Positions 1 to 8,397 of a stretch of 64,000 nt of DNA are shown here, in pieces. The position numbers were made by a program, and so were the translations under genes. The notes beneath the pieces are model-generated. The model had not been told where the DNA came from. It ran no database searches and saw only the letters and a list, made by a program, of their open reading frames with translations. Positions within the stretch are counted from its first letter, which is position 1. Every line of letters begins with the position of its first letter. This DNA comes from an uncultured Persicobacter sp. (GTDB taxonomy: Bacteria > Bacteroidota > Bacteroidia > Cytophagales > Cyclobacteriaceae): the NCBI GenBank assembly GCA_947498325.1, contig CANMKE010000020.1, forward strand, positions 36,678 to 100,677, in the 5' to 3' direction.

Positions 1-1551
1 AAGACCTTTGCAGACAAACATGATGTGGTAATTACCGCTGGTGGGGTTGTGCAAAACGAACAAACATCTTTCACCTTTGCAACAGCAGATGGTAACCGAG
101 ACGGACTGGAATCCATCGTTGGAGGGACGAAGCAAACTTATGGGGCAGACAAATTCACCAAAAGAATGTTATCCGGCTTTGCCAGATTTATTTATACCTA
201 CGATGCCAAATATACCCTTAATGGATCCATTCGTTTGGATGCCAGCTCACAGTTTAAGCCTGAGAACAGAGCGGGTGTGTTCAGGTCGCTATCGGCAGGG
301 TGGACCATTTCAGAAGAAGCATTTTTGAAGGATAATGCCCTCATCAACAATTTGAAATTACGCCTTGGTTATGGTGAGGTAGGTCGTGATTTAAGTTTAA
401 CAGATCGTTTTGTGGCATCGATGTGGCCGAATATCAATTACCCATGGGCCGGTGGCGCTGATAATCCAAATACTACGGCACATATTGTAGCAGGCTTGCC
501 TGCCGAAGACCTCCGCTGGGAGACCAGCGAACAGCTGAACCTGGGGATTGACGCCGGATTTTACGACAATAAACTCCGTTTTACGGGAGAAGTCTTTCAG
601 AAAACCTCACGAGATATGATCCTTGAAGTTCAGCAAATGGCTGATATTGGAACAGGTACAGATGTGGATGGCGACTATATTGGAAATGGCTTGCGAAATG
701 TTGGGTCAATTCAAAATCAAGGGATTGAGTTAGGGCTCAATTATGACAATTTCGAAGGGGAATTCACTTATTCTATCGGAGGTAACTTTACTTATGTTTC
801 CAATAAGGCGACAGAATTGGTAGAGGTGGATGGCCGCTATACACCTGTTATGTCAGGAGATGGGTATCAGCGCCTTGAGGTCGATCAGAGCATGTGGTAT
901 TTTTATGGTTACACTACCAATGGTTTGTATGATGCTGATCAAGGCGATAATGATCTTGAGCCAACAGCGAAAGCGGGGGATGTTCGTTTTGTGGATGTTA
1001 GTGGTAATGGTGAGATATCTGATGATGACCGCGTGAATTTGGGGAGTTCCATCCCAAAATATTATTTTGGAATGAATTTTAGTGCCCAATATAAAGGGTT
1101 TGATCTTAGTGTTTTACTGGAGGGTAAAGCAGGCTATAAAGTGTTCAATCAAAACCTTTATAATTTTACATTAACCAATAAGAAAGAAAATAGATTGAAG
1201 GAGTTGGTGGGCAATACCTGGAGTGAAGAAAATCCAAATGCAGCCTATCCGAGTATTAACGCCTCTTCAGCATCTAACCGATTTTCAGATAGACATATAC
1301 AGAACGGTACTTATCTGAATATTCAAAATATTCAGTTGGGTTATAATTTCAGTAACCTGATCCGGTCAAATACCATCACCCGATTGCGTACCTATGTCGC
1401 CATCTCAAACGCCTATATTTTCACCAATTATATTGGCTATAATCCTGATGTGTGGGATTCTGGATCTTCTTCCGGAGCCTCAATTGAGCAAGGATACAAT
1501 GCCCGACCAACACCACGTGTTTATACCGCTGGAGTACAGATGAATTTTTAA
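1..1551 (+). CDS. SusC-like TonB-dependent outer-membrane transporter, 3' part
   Basis: The reading frame is open from the first base, so this is the C-terminal 516 residues of a longer protein that starts before the window. SusC/RagA receptors are usually about 1000 residues, so roughly half is missing. The visible part looks like the outer-membrane beta-barrel: alternating aromatic strands, repeated LRLGYGEVG- and LNLGIDAGFYDN-type strands, and a terminal phenylalanine (GVQMNF), the normal end of an outer-membrane barrel. In this family the barrel imports oligosaccharides, powered by TonB, with SusD as its lid. Its stop codon overlaps the first possible SusD start, which supports co-transcription. 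The plug domain and any N-terminal signalling extension lie outside the window. Specificity cannot be read from this fragment. Confidence 0.95.
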   Translation, partial: KTFADKHDVVITAGGVVQNEQTSFTFATADGNRDGLESIVGGTKQTYGADKFTKRMLSGFARFIYTYDAKYTLNGSIRLDASSQFKPENRAGVFRSLSAGWTISEEAFLKDNALINNLKLRLGYGEVGRDLSLTDRFVASMWPNINYPWAGGADNPNTTAHIVAGLPAEDLRWETSEQLNLGIDAGFYDNKLRFTGEVFQKTSRDMILEVQQMADIGTGTDVDGDYIGNGLRNVGSIQNQGIELGLNYDNFEGEFTYSIGGNFTYVSNKATELVEVDGRYTPVMSGDGYQRLEVDQSMWYFYGYTTNGLYDADQGDNDLEPTAKAGDVRFVDVSGNGEISDDDRVNLGSSIPKYYFGMNFSAQYKGFDLSVLLEGKAGYKVFNQNLYNFTLTNKKENRLKELVGNTWSEENPNAAYPSINASSASNRFSDRHIQNGTYLNIQNIQLGYNFSNLIRSNTITRLRTYVAISNAYIFTNYIGYNPDVWDSGSSSGASIEQGYNARPTPRVYTAGVQMNF

Positions 1552-1574
1552 TGAACCGCAATAATTTAAGGAAT

Positions 1575-3125
1575 ATGAATAATCTAAAAATATATTTTTT
1601 TATGATATTTGCAGGGACATTGATTAGTTCCTGCGATGATTTTCTGGATGTAAAAAATACCACCTTAATCGATAAGGATACTTACTTCCAGACCGACCTT
1701 GACCTGATGCGGATGTTGTCCGCCAGTTATTCAAATATGGCTGATGTCCGTTTGTATGCCAATAATTATTGGCGTCAACGTGAATTGTTGACCAATGATG
1801 TTTTTACTATTGAAACAGAGGATGATCTTGCAGGAAATTATAATTTTAACTTCCGCGAGGACAGTAAAGAATTTCGTGGGATCTGGTCGTCCTTATACAA
1901 GGGAATTCGCCGGGCCAATACGGTGATTAAGGAAGTACCTACCACGATCACCAATCAGGCATTGGTGGATAGGGCAAAGGCAGAAGCAAAACTGCTCAGG
2001 GCCAACTATTATTTTACCTTGATCATGCAGTGGGATTATGTTCCATTCCGGGATGAAAATAATATGGATTTATTTGCTGTTCCTCAATTGGAAAGACAGG
2101 AAATTTTGGCTTATCTCCAGGCGGAGTTGGAAGAAATTATTGCAGAAAACGCTTTACCGAAAAGTTATAATGGTAAAGAAAATGAGGAACAAGGAAGGGT
2201 TACCATTTGGTTTGCAAAAGGGTTGTTGGCCAAATCATACCTATTTTTTGGTGAACCACAGAAAGCACAGCCTTTGTTTAAGGATATTATTGATAATGGT
2301 GGCTTTCAGTTGATGCAAAATACCGAAGATATAATGAATGTAAATAACCGTTTTAGTCCAGAAAATCTCTTTGAAGTGCTTTATGATCATAAAGTGGGTG
2401 GTGCCTTGTTTTGGTTTGATGACGGGCTACATTCTTCTGAAGGGACGCAGCGAAATGTATATTTGGAGTCCATGGTTCAGGATGGTAATGACCCAGACAA
2501 AATTGGAGGATATCAAAATCTTCGTCCAACCGAAGATTTGATTGAGACTTTTGAACTCAATGATTTCAGACTAAAAGCATTTATCCGCCAAAAAGGCGAT
2601 ACCTTATATTATCGAAACCCGAGAATTATTGGAGGGGAAGCGGGAGACTATGTGGTCTCTACAAGTGAAGACCCTGTAATCGCCAAAGGACTGACTTCCA
2701 AAGCAAATAATCCCAATGGTAATGACGAAAGCTTTCCTATCATGCGTTTGGCGGATATTTATCTGATGTATGCCGAATCCTTGATTGGCAGTAATGATGC
2801 TGAAGCAATGCAGTACATTGACATGGTCCGCGACCGTGCTTTTTACAGCCCAATTGATCAAGAGGTGAAGCCTCACCAAAGTACTCAGCAATTGGTGGAC
2901 GGTGGCAAATCCTTGATGCAGGTGCTAAAAGATGAACGACGTAAGGAGTTGTGTTTCGAGGGACACCGCTATAATGATTTACGCCGGTGGGGAGATTTAA
3001 ATACCATTGTTTCCAAAATTGACGGAGAACCGCGGTTTATTGAAGGAAGGGCTTTTTATCCTGTTCCACAACAGGAAATAGATAAAAGTGGTGGGGTGTT
3101 GGTTCAATCCCCAAATTATAAGTAA
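1575..3125 (+). CDS. SusD/RagB family surface glycan-binding lipoprotein
   Basis: This is a 516-residue SusD homologue that would capture oligosaccharides and close over the SusC barrel. The N-terminus is a lipoprotein signal: a hydrophobic stretch ending LISSC, with Cys20 as lipidation site, followed by DDFLDV, which is typical of SusD. The RagB/SusD body follows, including the TPR-like part (LRANYYFTLIMQW, FAKGLLAKSYLFFGEP) and the C-terminal region LMYAESLIG ... LCFEGHRYNDLRRWG, a hallmark of the family. I chose the ATG at 1575 because it gives a compact signal peptide. An in-frame ATG at 1551, overlapping the SusC stop, would add eight residues and is possible. The gene directly follows SusC and is closed by a strong terminator, so SusCD forms its own transcription unit end. 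Confidence 0.95.
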   Translation: MNNLKIYFFMIFAGTLISSCDDFLDVKNTTLIDKDTYFQTDLDLMRMLSASYSNMADVRLYANNYWRQRELLTNDVFTIETEDDLAGNYNFNFREDSKEFRGIWSSLYKGIRRANTVIKEVPTTITNQALVDRAKAEAKLLRANYYFTLIMQWDYVPFRDENNMDLFAVPQLERQEILAYLQAELEEIIAENALPKSYNGKENEEQGRVTIWFAKGLLAKSYLFFGEPQKAQPLFKDIIDNGGFQLMQNTEDIMNVNNRFSPENLFEVLYDHKVGGALFWFDDGLHSSEGTQRNVYLESMVQDGNDPDKIGGYQNLRPTEDLIETFELNDFRLKAFIRQKGDTLYYRNPRIIGGEAGDYVVSTSEDPVIAKGLTSKANNPNGNDESFPIMRLADIYLMYAESLIGSNDAEAMQYIDMVRDRAFYSPIDQEVKPHQSTQQLVDGGKSLMQVLKDERRKELCFEGHRYNDLRRWGDLNTIVSKIDGEPRFIEGRAFYPVPQQEIDKSGGVLVQSPNYK

Positions 3126-3140
3126 ATTGATCACTTTAAT

Positions 3141-3172
3141 AAAAGCCCCATTCCTATGTTTGGGGCTTTTTT
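3141..3172 (+). terminator. Rho-independent terminator after susD
   Basis: The arms AAAAGCCCCA and TGGGGCTTTT pair perfectly around a 10-nt loop and are followed by a T-run. It sits 15 nt after the susD stop and only 16 nt before the chosen start of the next gene. Confidence 0.85.
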
Positions 3173-3188
3173 ATTCAAAAAAGACAAG

Positions 3189-4298
3189 ATGCAACCGATC
3201 ATTAAAATCTTTATTTTTAGCCTTTTCTTTGGCTATTCCAGGCCTGTGTTTCCTGCCAAGCTGAATTTGAAAACCAGCATTCCCTTAACCGCCCATGATT
3301 GTAAACACCTTCAGCAGCTTCTGAAAAATGATGAAGAAGCCAAGCGGTTTTTTGATTCAATAATTTCGCAGGCCAATACTGGACTCCAGGAAGATGCTGT
3401 ACCTCTGATGATCATCAACTATGAGGGTTTGATCAGTAGCAATCCCGAGCGTATCCAGACGATTAAGCAGTTGAAACAAATGGAAAGCATACAGCAACTC
3501 ACTTATGCATATGCGGCCACTGGCAAATCAAATTATGCGAAAAAAGCCCTTAGTTTATCGTTGGCTTGGGTTCAGGCGTATGTGCCAACAGGTAACCCTA
3601 TCAATGAAAATAAATTGACACCCATGCTGACGGCTTTACCTCTTCTGGTGAATTTTGCTAACAAAAATCAGCAGGACATCATCAAAAAATGGCTGGTGAA
3701 GTTAACTGATACAAGTATCAAGGCAGGCTTTCAAGGGGAAAGAGGCAATTGGAGAAGTAAAAGGATAAAAATTGTGGCTTTAAGCAATCAACTCCTTGCG
3801 GATCAGCAATACCAGCAGTTTGTTGCCGATGGAGTAGAAGATTACATCAACCGTAATTTCTTTGGCGACAGTACCACTATTGATCTACGCCACCGAGACG
3901 CCCTGAGCTATCATTGTGGTGGTCTCAAACCGATTCTTTCAACGCTTTTGGCAATGGGAAAAAAAGGACAAGGCTATTATTCGTGGGAGAATCAAGAGGG
4001 TGGTACAATCCAAAAGTCAGTAGAATTGCTGATTCCGTATATGAAAAAAGAGAAGGTGTACCCGCAATGGGTAAACTCTCAGGTGGCTTTTGACCGTGAA
4101 CGTTGGGAGTCGGGAGATGATTTTTATCGGCCAGGGCGGCCGTGGAATCCTGAAGGTGGGGTGGAAGTGATGAAACTGGCGCAATTTTTTGACCATCAGC
4201 TCAACCAATATGTGAAGATGTATGACTCTTCCGGCGAAAAATATAGCTGTATCGAATCAGTTTTACTTGCAGTAATGAAACCAGCTCAAGGGTATTAA
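3189..4298 (+). CDS. Secreted alginate-lyase-fold (alpha/alpha barrel) polysaccharide lyase
   Basis: This is a 369-residue secreted protein of the alginate_lyase superfamily (alpha/alpha-toroid uronate lyases such as PL5 and relatives). Residues 1-23 form a signal peptide. The helical body carries the motifs NWRSKRIK (about residue 190), LRHRDALSYHCGG (about 240-252) and YRPGRPWNPEGG (about 315-328). These are the aromatic, Asn and His clusters expected around a lyase active site. Enzymes of this fold cleave uronic-acid glycosidic bonds by beta-elimination. The exact family (PL5-like, PL38-like or unassigned) cannot be decided by eye. I preferred the ATG at 3189 to one at 3156, because the latter lies inside the susD terminator and adds residues before the signal peptide. 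The gene needs either terminator readthrough or its own promoter, and I see no clear promoter box. Confidence 0.72.
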   Translation: MQPIIKIFIFSLFFGYSRPVFPAKLNLKTSIPLTAHDCKHLQQLLKNDEEAKRFFDSIISQANTGLQEDAVPLMIINYEGLISSNPERIQTIKQLKQMESIQQLTYAYAATGKSNYAKKALSLSLAWVQAYVPTGNPINENKLTPMLTALPLLVNFANKNQQDIIKKWLVKLTDTSIKAGFQGERGNWRSKRIKIVALSNQLLADQQYQQFVADGVEDYINRNFFGDSTTIDLRHRDALSYHCGGLKPILSTLLAMGKKGQGYYSWENQEGGTIQKSVELLIPYMKKEKVYPQWVNSQVAFDRERWESGDDFYRPGRPWNPEGGVEVMKLAQFFDHQLNQYVKMYDSSGEKYSCIESVLLAVMKPAQGY

Positions 4299-4355
4299 GC
4301 AGCAAAATCCTCATGCGAAGATTATCAATACACGATGCGATTAGTGTATGGATTG

Positions 4356-4390
4356 ACCGATCACAAGCTTAGTAGGGTCTTGTGATCGGT
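4356..4390. terminator. 12-bp perfect inverted repeat between convergent genes
   Basis: ACCGATCACAAG and CTTGTGATCGGT are exact reverse complements separated by 11 nt. The repeat lies between the lyase gene (+) and the kinase gene (-), which converge here. It could be a bidirectional terminator, although the following T-run is weak. Confidence 0.4.
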
Positions 4391-4524
4391 ATCATCAATT
4401 TTATTTTTGCGGGTGAAAAGAGTCGTCACCAGTTCTTTATTTTATACATCAAGGCGCAGCAAAAATAGGAAGAAGACATTTCGCGGCCATACGTATAATG
4501 GGTCCGAAAAATTATGACAGTAGG

Positions 4525-5529
4525 CTACCATTTAAGGTAATCATATTTCTCTCCTAAAGCCATAGCCTCCTGCGCCTTCACCACACTGTCCGAGCAAGTC
4601 GGTTCATTCAATGAAGAAGCGGCAGTACCAACGGCCAATTGCAAACATTTCTCGATAGAAAATCCTTCGTGCAAACCATAAAGCACCCCAGCAGCAAAAG
4701 CATCACCTGCGCCCGAAGCGCCTTTGATCAATTCTTTTGGATACTGAATGCGGCCCTGCACAAAACGCTTTCCGTCTTTGGTTAAGGCAATCGCTCCATC
4801 GGAGGCATGTAAGAAGACTACTTCCTTCACACCACTTTCGATCAATGCTTCAGCAGCAGTAAAAAGTGAATCCACCTGTACCGGGTCGGCATCGATTCCG
4901 GTGATCTTGCTGGCCTCATATTCATTGACAAACAGATAGTCAATAAAAGGAAGGGATGGTTTGACCACCTGCTGAAAGCGATCCGAATTTTCACTGACAA
5001 TATCTACTGCCGTTTTTATTCCTTTTTGCTGAACAGCATCAAGGATTTTGGAAGCCCCCGTTTTTCCCTTCGAGTCAATCTGATCTAATTTATCCAGCAA
5101 CAACAAATAGCCCAAATGGAAAATTTTACAGTCCAATCGATCTACTGGAAAGTGTTCACGATCCAAAACGGCATTTGCCCCACGGTAATGAAAGAATGTC
5201 CTACGACCGGTTGCCTTCGATGTCATCACATCGGTGAAAGATGTACCAGCTTCAGTAACGGTTTTCAGGTATTGGCCATCAATAGCATGTCGCGCACAGT
5301 CCTCTAAAATAAACTGACCCGCATCGTCATTGCCAATAGTGCCAATAGCCTGTAATGGAAATTCAGCCCCCAAATGATAGAGGTCTTTTAGAATATTATA
5401 AGGCGACCCACCGTTCGCCGCAGTTTCATATAAAATATTGGCCAGGCCATCCTGCGGCGGAAAGTCGTCGATTACCTTGGTCTTATCAACGATCCAATTA
5501 CCTGCAGCCGTGATTCCACTTTTTGCCAT
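4525..5529 (-). CDS. PfkB-family (ribokinase-type) sugar kinase
   Basis: This 334-residue cytoplasmic kinase phosphorylates a sugar or ketose with ATP. The N-terminal substrate region contains the AANGGSPYNILKDLYHLGA glycine-rich motif, and the C-terminal PfkB signature GASGAGDAF occupies residues 270-278, with Asp276 as the predicted catalytic base. It has normal full length and no signal peptide. It is the last gene of a three-gene operon, starting 1 nt after the isomerase stop; the aldolase is first. Isomerase, ketose kinase and aldolase form an Embden-Meyerhof-like sequence, so the likely substrate is a ketose or ketose phosphate made by the preceding enzyme. Fructokinase, tagatose-phosphate kinase and 2-keto-sugar kinases are all in this family, and I cannot choose among them. 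Confidence 0.88.
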   Translation of the reverse strand: MAKSGITAAGNWIVDKTKVIDDFPPQDGLANILYETAANGGSPYNILKDLYHLGAEFPLQAIGTIGNDDAGQFILEDCARHAIDGQYLKTVTEAGTSFTDVMTSKATGRRTFFHYRGANAVLDREHFPVDRLDCKIFHLGYLLLLDKLDQIDSKGKTGASKILDAVQQKGIKTAVDIVSENSDRFQQVVKPSLPFIDYLFVNEYEASKITGIDADPVQVDSLFTAAEALIESGVKEVVFLHASDGAIALTKDGKRFVQGRIQYPKELIKGASGAGDAFAAGVLYGLHEGFSIEKCLQLAVGTAASSLNEPTCSDSVVKAQEAMALGEKYDYLKW

Positions 5530-5530
5530 A

Positions 5531-6097
5531 TCAATGATCGCTTAGGAGTGAAACCAATGGTTGCTCATCTTCTTCGATCTCCGAATATCGACCGATATCT
5601 GGGTTGGTGAAAAAGTTGTCGTTCACATCATCATTAGCCGTCGAAACCTCTCCAATGATACATTCGGCAGTCGTGGGCCAGAATTTATGATATAAACCAG
5701 GTGTCAACGTTACCCTTTCTCCCGCCTTTAATTCAACAATATCTCCTGACCTGATTTTTTGATATTCACCTGTGATTTTTACCTCAATTTCACTGGTGTT
5801 TTTACCTGGAACTCCTTTCCAAATCTCGATGGCCATTACACCTGTTCGAACGATGATGTCTTCTTTTTTTTGAGCATGGCAATGCATTGGCGTTACCTGA
5901 TTTTGTTGCGCATACATCAGCTTTTCACAATATTCTTCTTCCTCCGCCAAATTCACCAACACCAAACCGCAATCCTGAAAATCTCCCAAACCAAAATCAG
6001 TAACATCCCATTGGGCATTATGCGGCAACACCCAACCATTGGATTCAAAAAATGTCGTAGCGCTTTTAATTGCGTTATTAATTGTCGAACGTTTCAT
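5531..6097 (-). CDS. D-lyxose isomerase family (cupin) sugar isomerase
   Basis: This 188-residue protein fits the single-domain cupin family of D-lyxose ketol-isomerases (metal-dependent, interconverting lyxose/xylulose and mannose/fructose). The metal site is visible: TPMHCHAQKKED supplies His72, His74 and Glu79, and LTPGLYHKFW supplies His137. Between them is the cupin segment with GDIVELKAGERVTLTPG. No signal peptide is present, so it acts in the cytoplasm. It lies 5 nt downstream of the aldolase and 1 nt upstream of the PfkB kinase, so the three are surely co-transcribed. The likely role is conversion of an aldose released from the polysaccharide (mannose, lyxose or an analogue) to a ketose for phosphorylation. 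The family assignment is firm. The natural substrate is inferred. Confidence 0.85.
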   Translation of the reverse strand: MKRSTINNAIKSATTFFESNGWVLPHNAQWDVTDFGLGDFQDCGLVLVNLAEEEEYCEKLMYAQQNQVTPMHCHAQKKEDIIVRTGVMAIEIWKGVPGKNTSEIEVKITGEYQKIRSGDIVELKAGERVTLTPGLYHKFWPTTAECIIGEVSTANDDVNDNFFTNPDIGRYSEIEEDEQPLVSLLSDH

Positions 6098-6102
6098 AAA
6101 AA

Positions 6103-6963
6103 TTATGCTTTATTGGTTGACATAAAAATATCCATTTGTTCACCTACCACCTTTGTGATTCCCCCCTTAATTTCATTCAGCATCAATGGATAGTCATTGT
6201 ATTTTGTTCCTGTCTTTTGTAAAGAGGAAGCCGTCGTTTCAAGTGCCACTTGAGACATCCCCGTAAAGAAATTAATCTTGCTGATACCCATACCGATCGC
6301 TCGCTGGAAATCTGGTGTACTGATGCCAGAGCCTCCATGAAGTACCAACGGTATCTTAACCAGCTCCCTGATTTGTCCTAATCGGGCAAAATCCAAATTA
6401 GGCGCTCCCTTGTATTTTCCGTGTACGTTCCCAATACCTACCGCCAAAGCATCAATGCCTGTTTGTTCCACATATTGAGCTGCCAAATCCGGATTGGTAA
6501 ACAAATCAGGGTTGGCCTCTCCGATAAGCCCTCCTCCTTCTTCACCTCCAATTGCCCCAAGTTCTCCCTCTACGGATACACCAACGGCATGGCAGATTTC
6601 CACTACCTTTCGTGTTTTTCGGATGTTTTCTTCAAAACTTAAATGACTGCCATCAAACATCACGGAGGTAAATCCATTTCGAACAGCTCGCATAATGGCC
6701 TCAAAAGTTAATCCATGATCCAGGTTAAGGGCAAATGGGATCTTTGATTTTTCACATACCGCTTTTATCGCCGGTACAATATGTTCGACTGTTACAAAGG
6801 GAAAATGCACCTCTGCAATATTCAAGATCACAGGGGATTGCTTTTCTTCAGCGGCATTAACAATCGCTTCTAAAAAATCTAAATTTACCACATTAAATGC
6901 GCCCACTGCATATTGCCTTTGATAGGCATCTTGTACTATTTCACGCAAACTTACTAAAGCCAT
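6103..6963 (-). CDS. Class II (zinc) fructose/tagatose-bisphosphate-type aldolase
   Basis: This 286-residue class II ketose-bisphosphate aldolase splits a ketose (bis)phosphate to DHAP and an aldehyde. Diagnostic motifs are present: FALNLDHG, with Asp82 as proton donor and His83 as zinc ligand; VEGELGAIGGEE (about 131-142); GNVHGKY with His181; LVLHGGSGI with His209 and the phosphate-binding loop; and NFFTGM near 231-236. The short length and loop pattern resemble GatY/KbaY/FbaA-type enzymes. It is the first gene of the operon, divergent from the GntR regulator, and its predicted promoter overlaps the regulator's operator palindrome. With the downstream isomerase and kinase it would channel a sugar into glycolysis. 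A tagatose-, fructose- or modified-hexose-specific role is equally compatible with the sequence. Confidence 0.9.
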   Translation of the reverse strand: MALVSLREIVQDAYQRQYAVGAFNVVNLDFLEAIVNAAEEKQSPVILNIAEVHFPFVTVEHIVPAIKAVCEKSKIPFALNLDHGLTFEAIMRAVRNGFTSVMFDGSHLSFEENIRKTRKVVEICHAVGVSVEGELGAIGGEEGGGLIGEANPDLFTNPDLAAQYVEQTGIDALAVGIGNVHGKYKGAPNLDFARLGQIRELVKIPLVLHGGSGISTPDFQRAIGMGISKINFFTGMSQVALETTASSLQKTGTKYNDYPLMLNEIKGGITKVVGEQMDIFMSTNKA

Positions 6964-6994
6964 AGCTGATGTTATTTAAAAAATGATGATAGGA

Positions 6995-7025
6995 TAAATA
7001 TAGGAATGACAACTTGTATACACAA
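6995..7025 (-). promoter_or_regulatory. Predicted promoter of the aldolase-isomerase-kinase operon
   Basis: On the minus strand, TATATTTA (6995-7002) matches the Bacteroidetes -7 box TAnnTTTG at all but one position. It is preceded by TTG (7023-7025) with a 20-nt spacer. The -33 element falls inside the operator palindrome, which would allow repression by the adjacent GntR protein. Confidence 0.5.
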
Positions 7026-7027
7026 GT
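7012..7027. promoter_or_regulatory. GntR/HutC-type operator palindrome (site 1)
   Basis: ACTTGTATACACAAGT has perfect 6-bp outer arms (ACTTGT/ACAAGT) and contains GTATACAC, an exact fit to the HutC-subfamily consensus GTnTAnAC. It overlaps the -33 regions of both divergent promoters. Confidence 0.65.
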
Positions 7028-7043
7028 TAGTTTGGTATTTTTG
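7014..7043 (+). promoter_or_regulatory. Predicted promoter of the GntR regulator
   Basis: TTG at 7014-7016 and TATTTTTG at 7036-7043, spaced by 19 nt, fit the Bacteroidetes -33/-7 pattern exactly. Both ends are covered by the two predicted operator sites, which suggests autoregulation. Confidence 0.6.
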
Positions 7044-7050
7044 TATAAAC
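7043..7050. promoter_or_regulatory. GntR/HutC-type operator site 2
   Basis: GTATAAAC is a second exact match to GTnTAnAC, 27 bp from the first (start to start). It begins at the last base of the regulator's -7 box. Confidence 0.45.
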
Positions 7051-7109
7051 TTTTAACCTTTGAGGTAAGCGCCAATAAGCATTGGGAAAGAATACCTGAG
7101 CAAAATATT

Positions 7110-7814
7110 ATGAAGACACCCATTTATAAAGACTTATATATAAAGCTAAAGCAACGAATTGAAACGGAAGATTATGCGGCAGGGGATTTGTTGCCATCTG
7201 AGAATCAGCTCTGCAGTGATTTCAGCACTACAAGAGCGACCGTTCGTAAAGCACTGACGAGCCTTGAACATGACGGCTTGATCAAGAAACAACACGGCAA
7301 AGGGAGTATTGTGCAGGCGGTGAAAAAAGGGATTGGGATTCTTTCTTTGGAGGGAACAAGCTCAAGTTTTGCTCCGGAGGAAATGTATACCAAACTTATA
7401 GAGCGCCCAGCATTGAAACAATGGCCTACCAATTTTTGGTTTTCATTAAGCGAACAAGAGGTTACTGCTGGTTGTATCCGGTTCGAGCGAATCAGGGAAA
7501 TAAAAGGTAAACCCTTGTTGCTGGAAGTTACCTATCTGCCGAATATTTATTTGGAGGGATTCGTGGATATCGATCTCGAAAATCAATCGCTTTTTAAGAT
7601 TTTACTTGAACAATATACCATTAAACCCATGAATGGAGATCAAAAAATATGGGCAATTACCGCAAGTGAATCTTTGGCCAATAAGTTGAAAATCAAGGAA
7701 GGCAGTGCAACCCTGCATTTAAAGCGTAAAATTGAGACCAACAAAATAGGCTTTAATATTTATTCCTCTATATACTGTCTAACAAATGATTATTTCTTGC
7801 AGGGAAGGTTTTAG
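7110..7814 (+). CDS. GntR-family transcriptional regulator (HutC subfamily)
   Basis: This 234-residue one-component regulator has an N-terminal winged helix (about residues 1-70) with the typical GntR run LLPSENQLCSDF, TTRATVRKALTSLEHDGLI and KKQHGKGSIV. It is followed by a UTRA ligand-binding domain (about 85-230: IRFERIREIKGKPLLLEVTYLP ending YCLTNDYFLQGRF). In this subfamily the UTRA domain binds a sugar phosphate or other pathway intermediate and releases DNA. I chose the ATG at 7110, which starts directly at the winged helix (KTPIYKDLY). An upstream in-frame start at 7014 lies inside the predicted promoter and is rejected. The gene is divergent from the aldolase-isomerase-kinase operon, and two GTnTAnAC sites lie between them, so it probably represses both that operon and itself. 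Confidence 0.9.
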   Translation: MKTPIYKDLYIKLKQRIETEDYAAGDLLPSENQLCSDFSTTRATVRKALTSLEHDGLIKKQHGKGSIVQAVKKGIGILSLEGTSSSFAPEEMYTKLIERPALKQWPTNFWFSLSEQEVTAGCIRFERIREIKGKPLLLEVTYLPNIYLEGFVDIDLENQSLFKILLEQYTIKPMNGDQKIWAITASESLANKLKIKEGSATLHLKRKIETNKIGFNIYSSIYCLTNDYFLQGRF

Positions 7815-8088
7815 TTACCTTGCGATGAGGTTGCTGTTGAGATCATTGACAATTTCGTGAGATTTTGTTAGTTCCAAATGATTTATGGCCTTATCCTGAT
7901 GATTTTTGATCCTTCGGGCAGCATTTATAGGTTTGTTTTGTAATATCATTAATCGTAAATGATTCATTTGAAGTAATGGTGGAAAATACATAGTCATTAT
8001 TTGGGCTATTTTGTATTCTACTTTAATGCAGACTTTTGGGGGAAAGCTGCATATTTTGAATAAGTCAGTATATATACAGGCTTACTAT

Positions 8089-8121
8089 AAAACACAACTT
8101 TAATATAGGTTGTGTTTTTTT
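8089..8121 (+). terminator. Terminator upstream of the GH9 operon
   Basis: AAAACACAAC (8089-8098) pairs perfectly with GTTGTGTTTT (8109-8118) around a 10-nt loop and is followed by more T residues. It would insulate the GH9 promoter from gntR transcription. Confidence 0.7.
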
Positions 8122-8123
8122 TA

Positions 8124-8152
8124 TTGCCATATATTTACTGATAGTAGATTTG
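8124..8152 (+). promoter_or_regulatory. Predicted Bacteroidetes-type promoter for the GH9 gene
   Basis: TTG (8124-8126), an 18-nt spacer and TAGATTTG (8145-8152) match the -33/-7 consensus. The implied 5' leader is about 240 nt. Confidence 0.5.
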
Positions 8153-8397
8153 ACTATGGCTTTTGATAAATAAATTTAACAACCAGTAGCTCCTAAATGG
8201 GGCTCATCGCTCTGCGCCTCCTGCATGAAGGTAGATGGAATTCTTTGTGACAATAAATTCAGGCATAGCACGACCCTGAGCATAATTCAGGATTACCTTA
8301 GGGACAATTATTCACTTTATCCTGTGAAAAATCCACATCTTTCCAACCCTTCTTATACACATTTGTAGGGAACATTTTTTAATTAATCAATATTGCG

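Larger units (their letters stand above)
7815..8397. other. Intergenic region, 583 bp, with terminator and promoter
   Basis: I find no convincing gene here. The stretch holds a hairpin terminator (8089-8121) and a well-spaced promoter (8124-8152). A leader of about 240 nt then precedes the GH9 gene, and I recognise no riboswitch in it. Short ORFs in this stretch lack family features. Confidence 0.6.

Noticed and set aside
1..1551. SusC as a truncated pseudogene
   Set aside because: The frame is open through the left edge and the C-terminus is normal, so it is cut by the window and not visibly broken.
4525..6963. Sulfoquinovose (sulfo-EMP type) pathway
   Set aside because: The isomerase-kinase-aldolase order fits, but no sulfoquinovosidase, sulfolactaldehyde enzyme or sulfonate exporter is visible. 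Kept only as a remote alternative.
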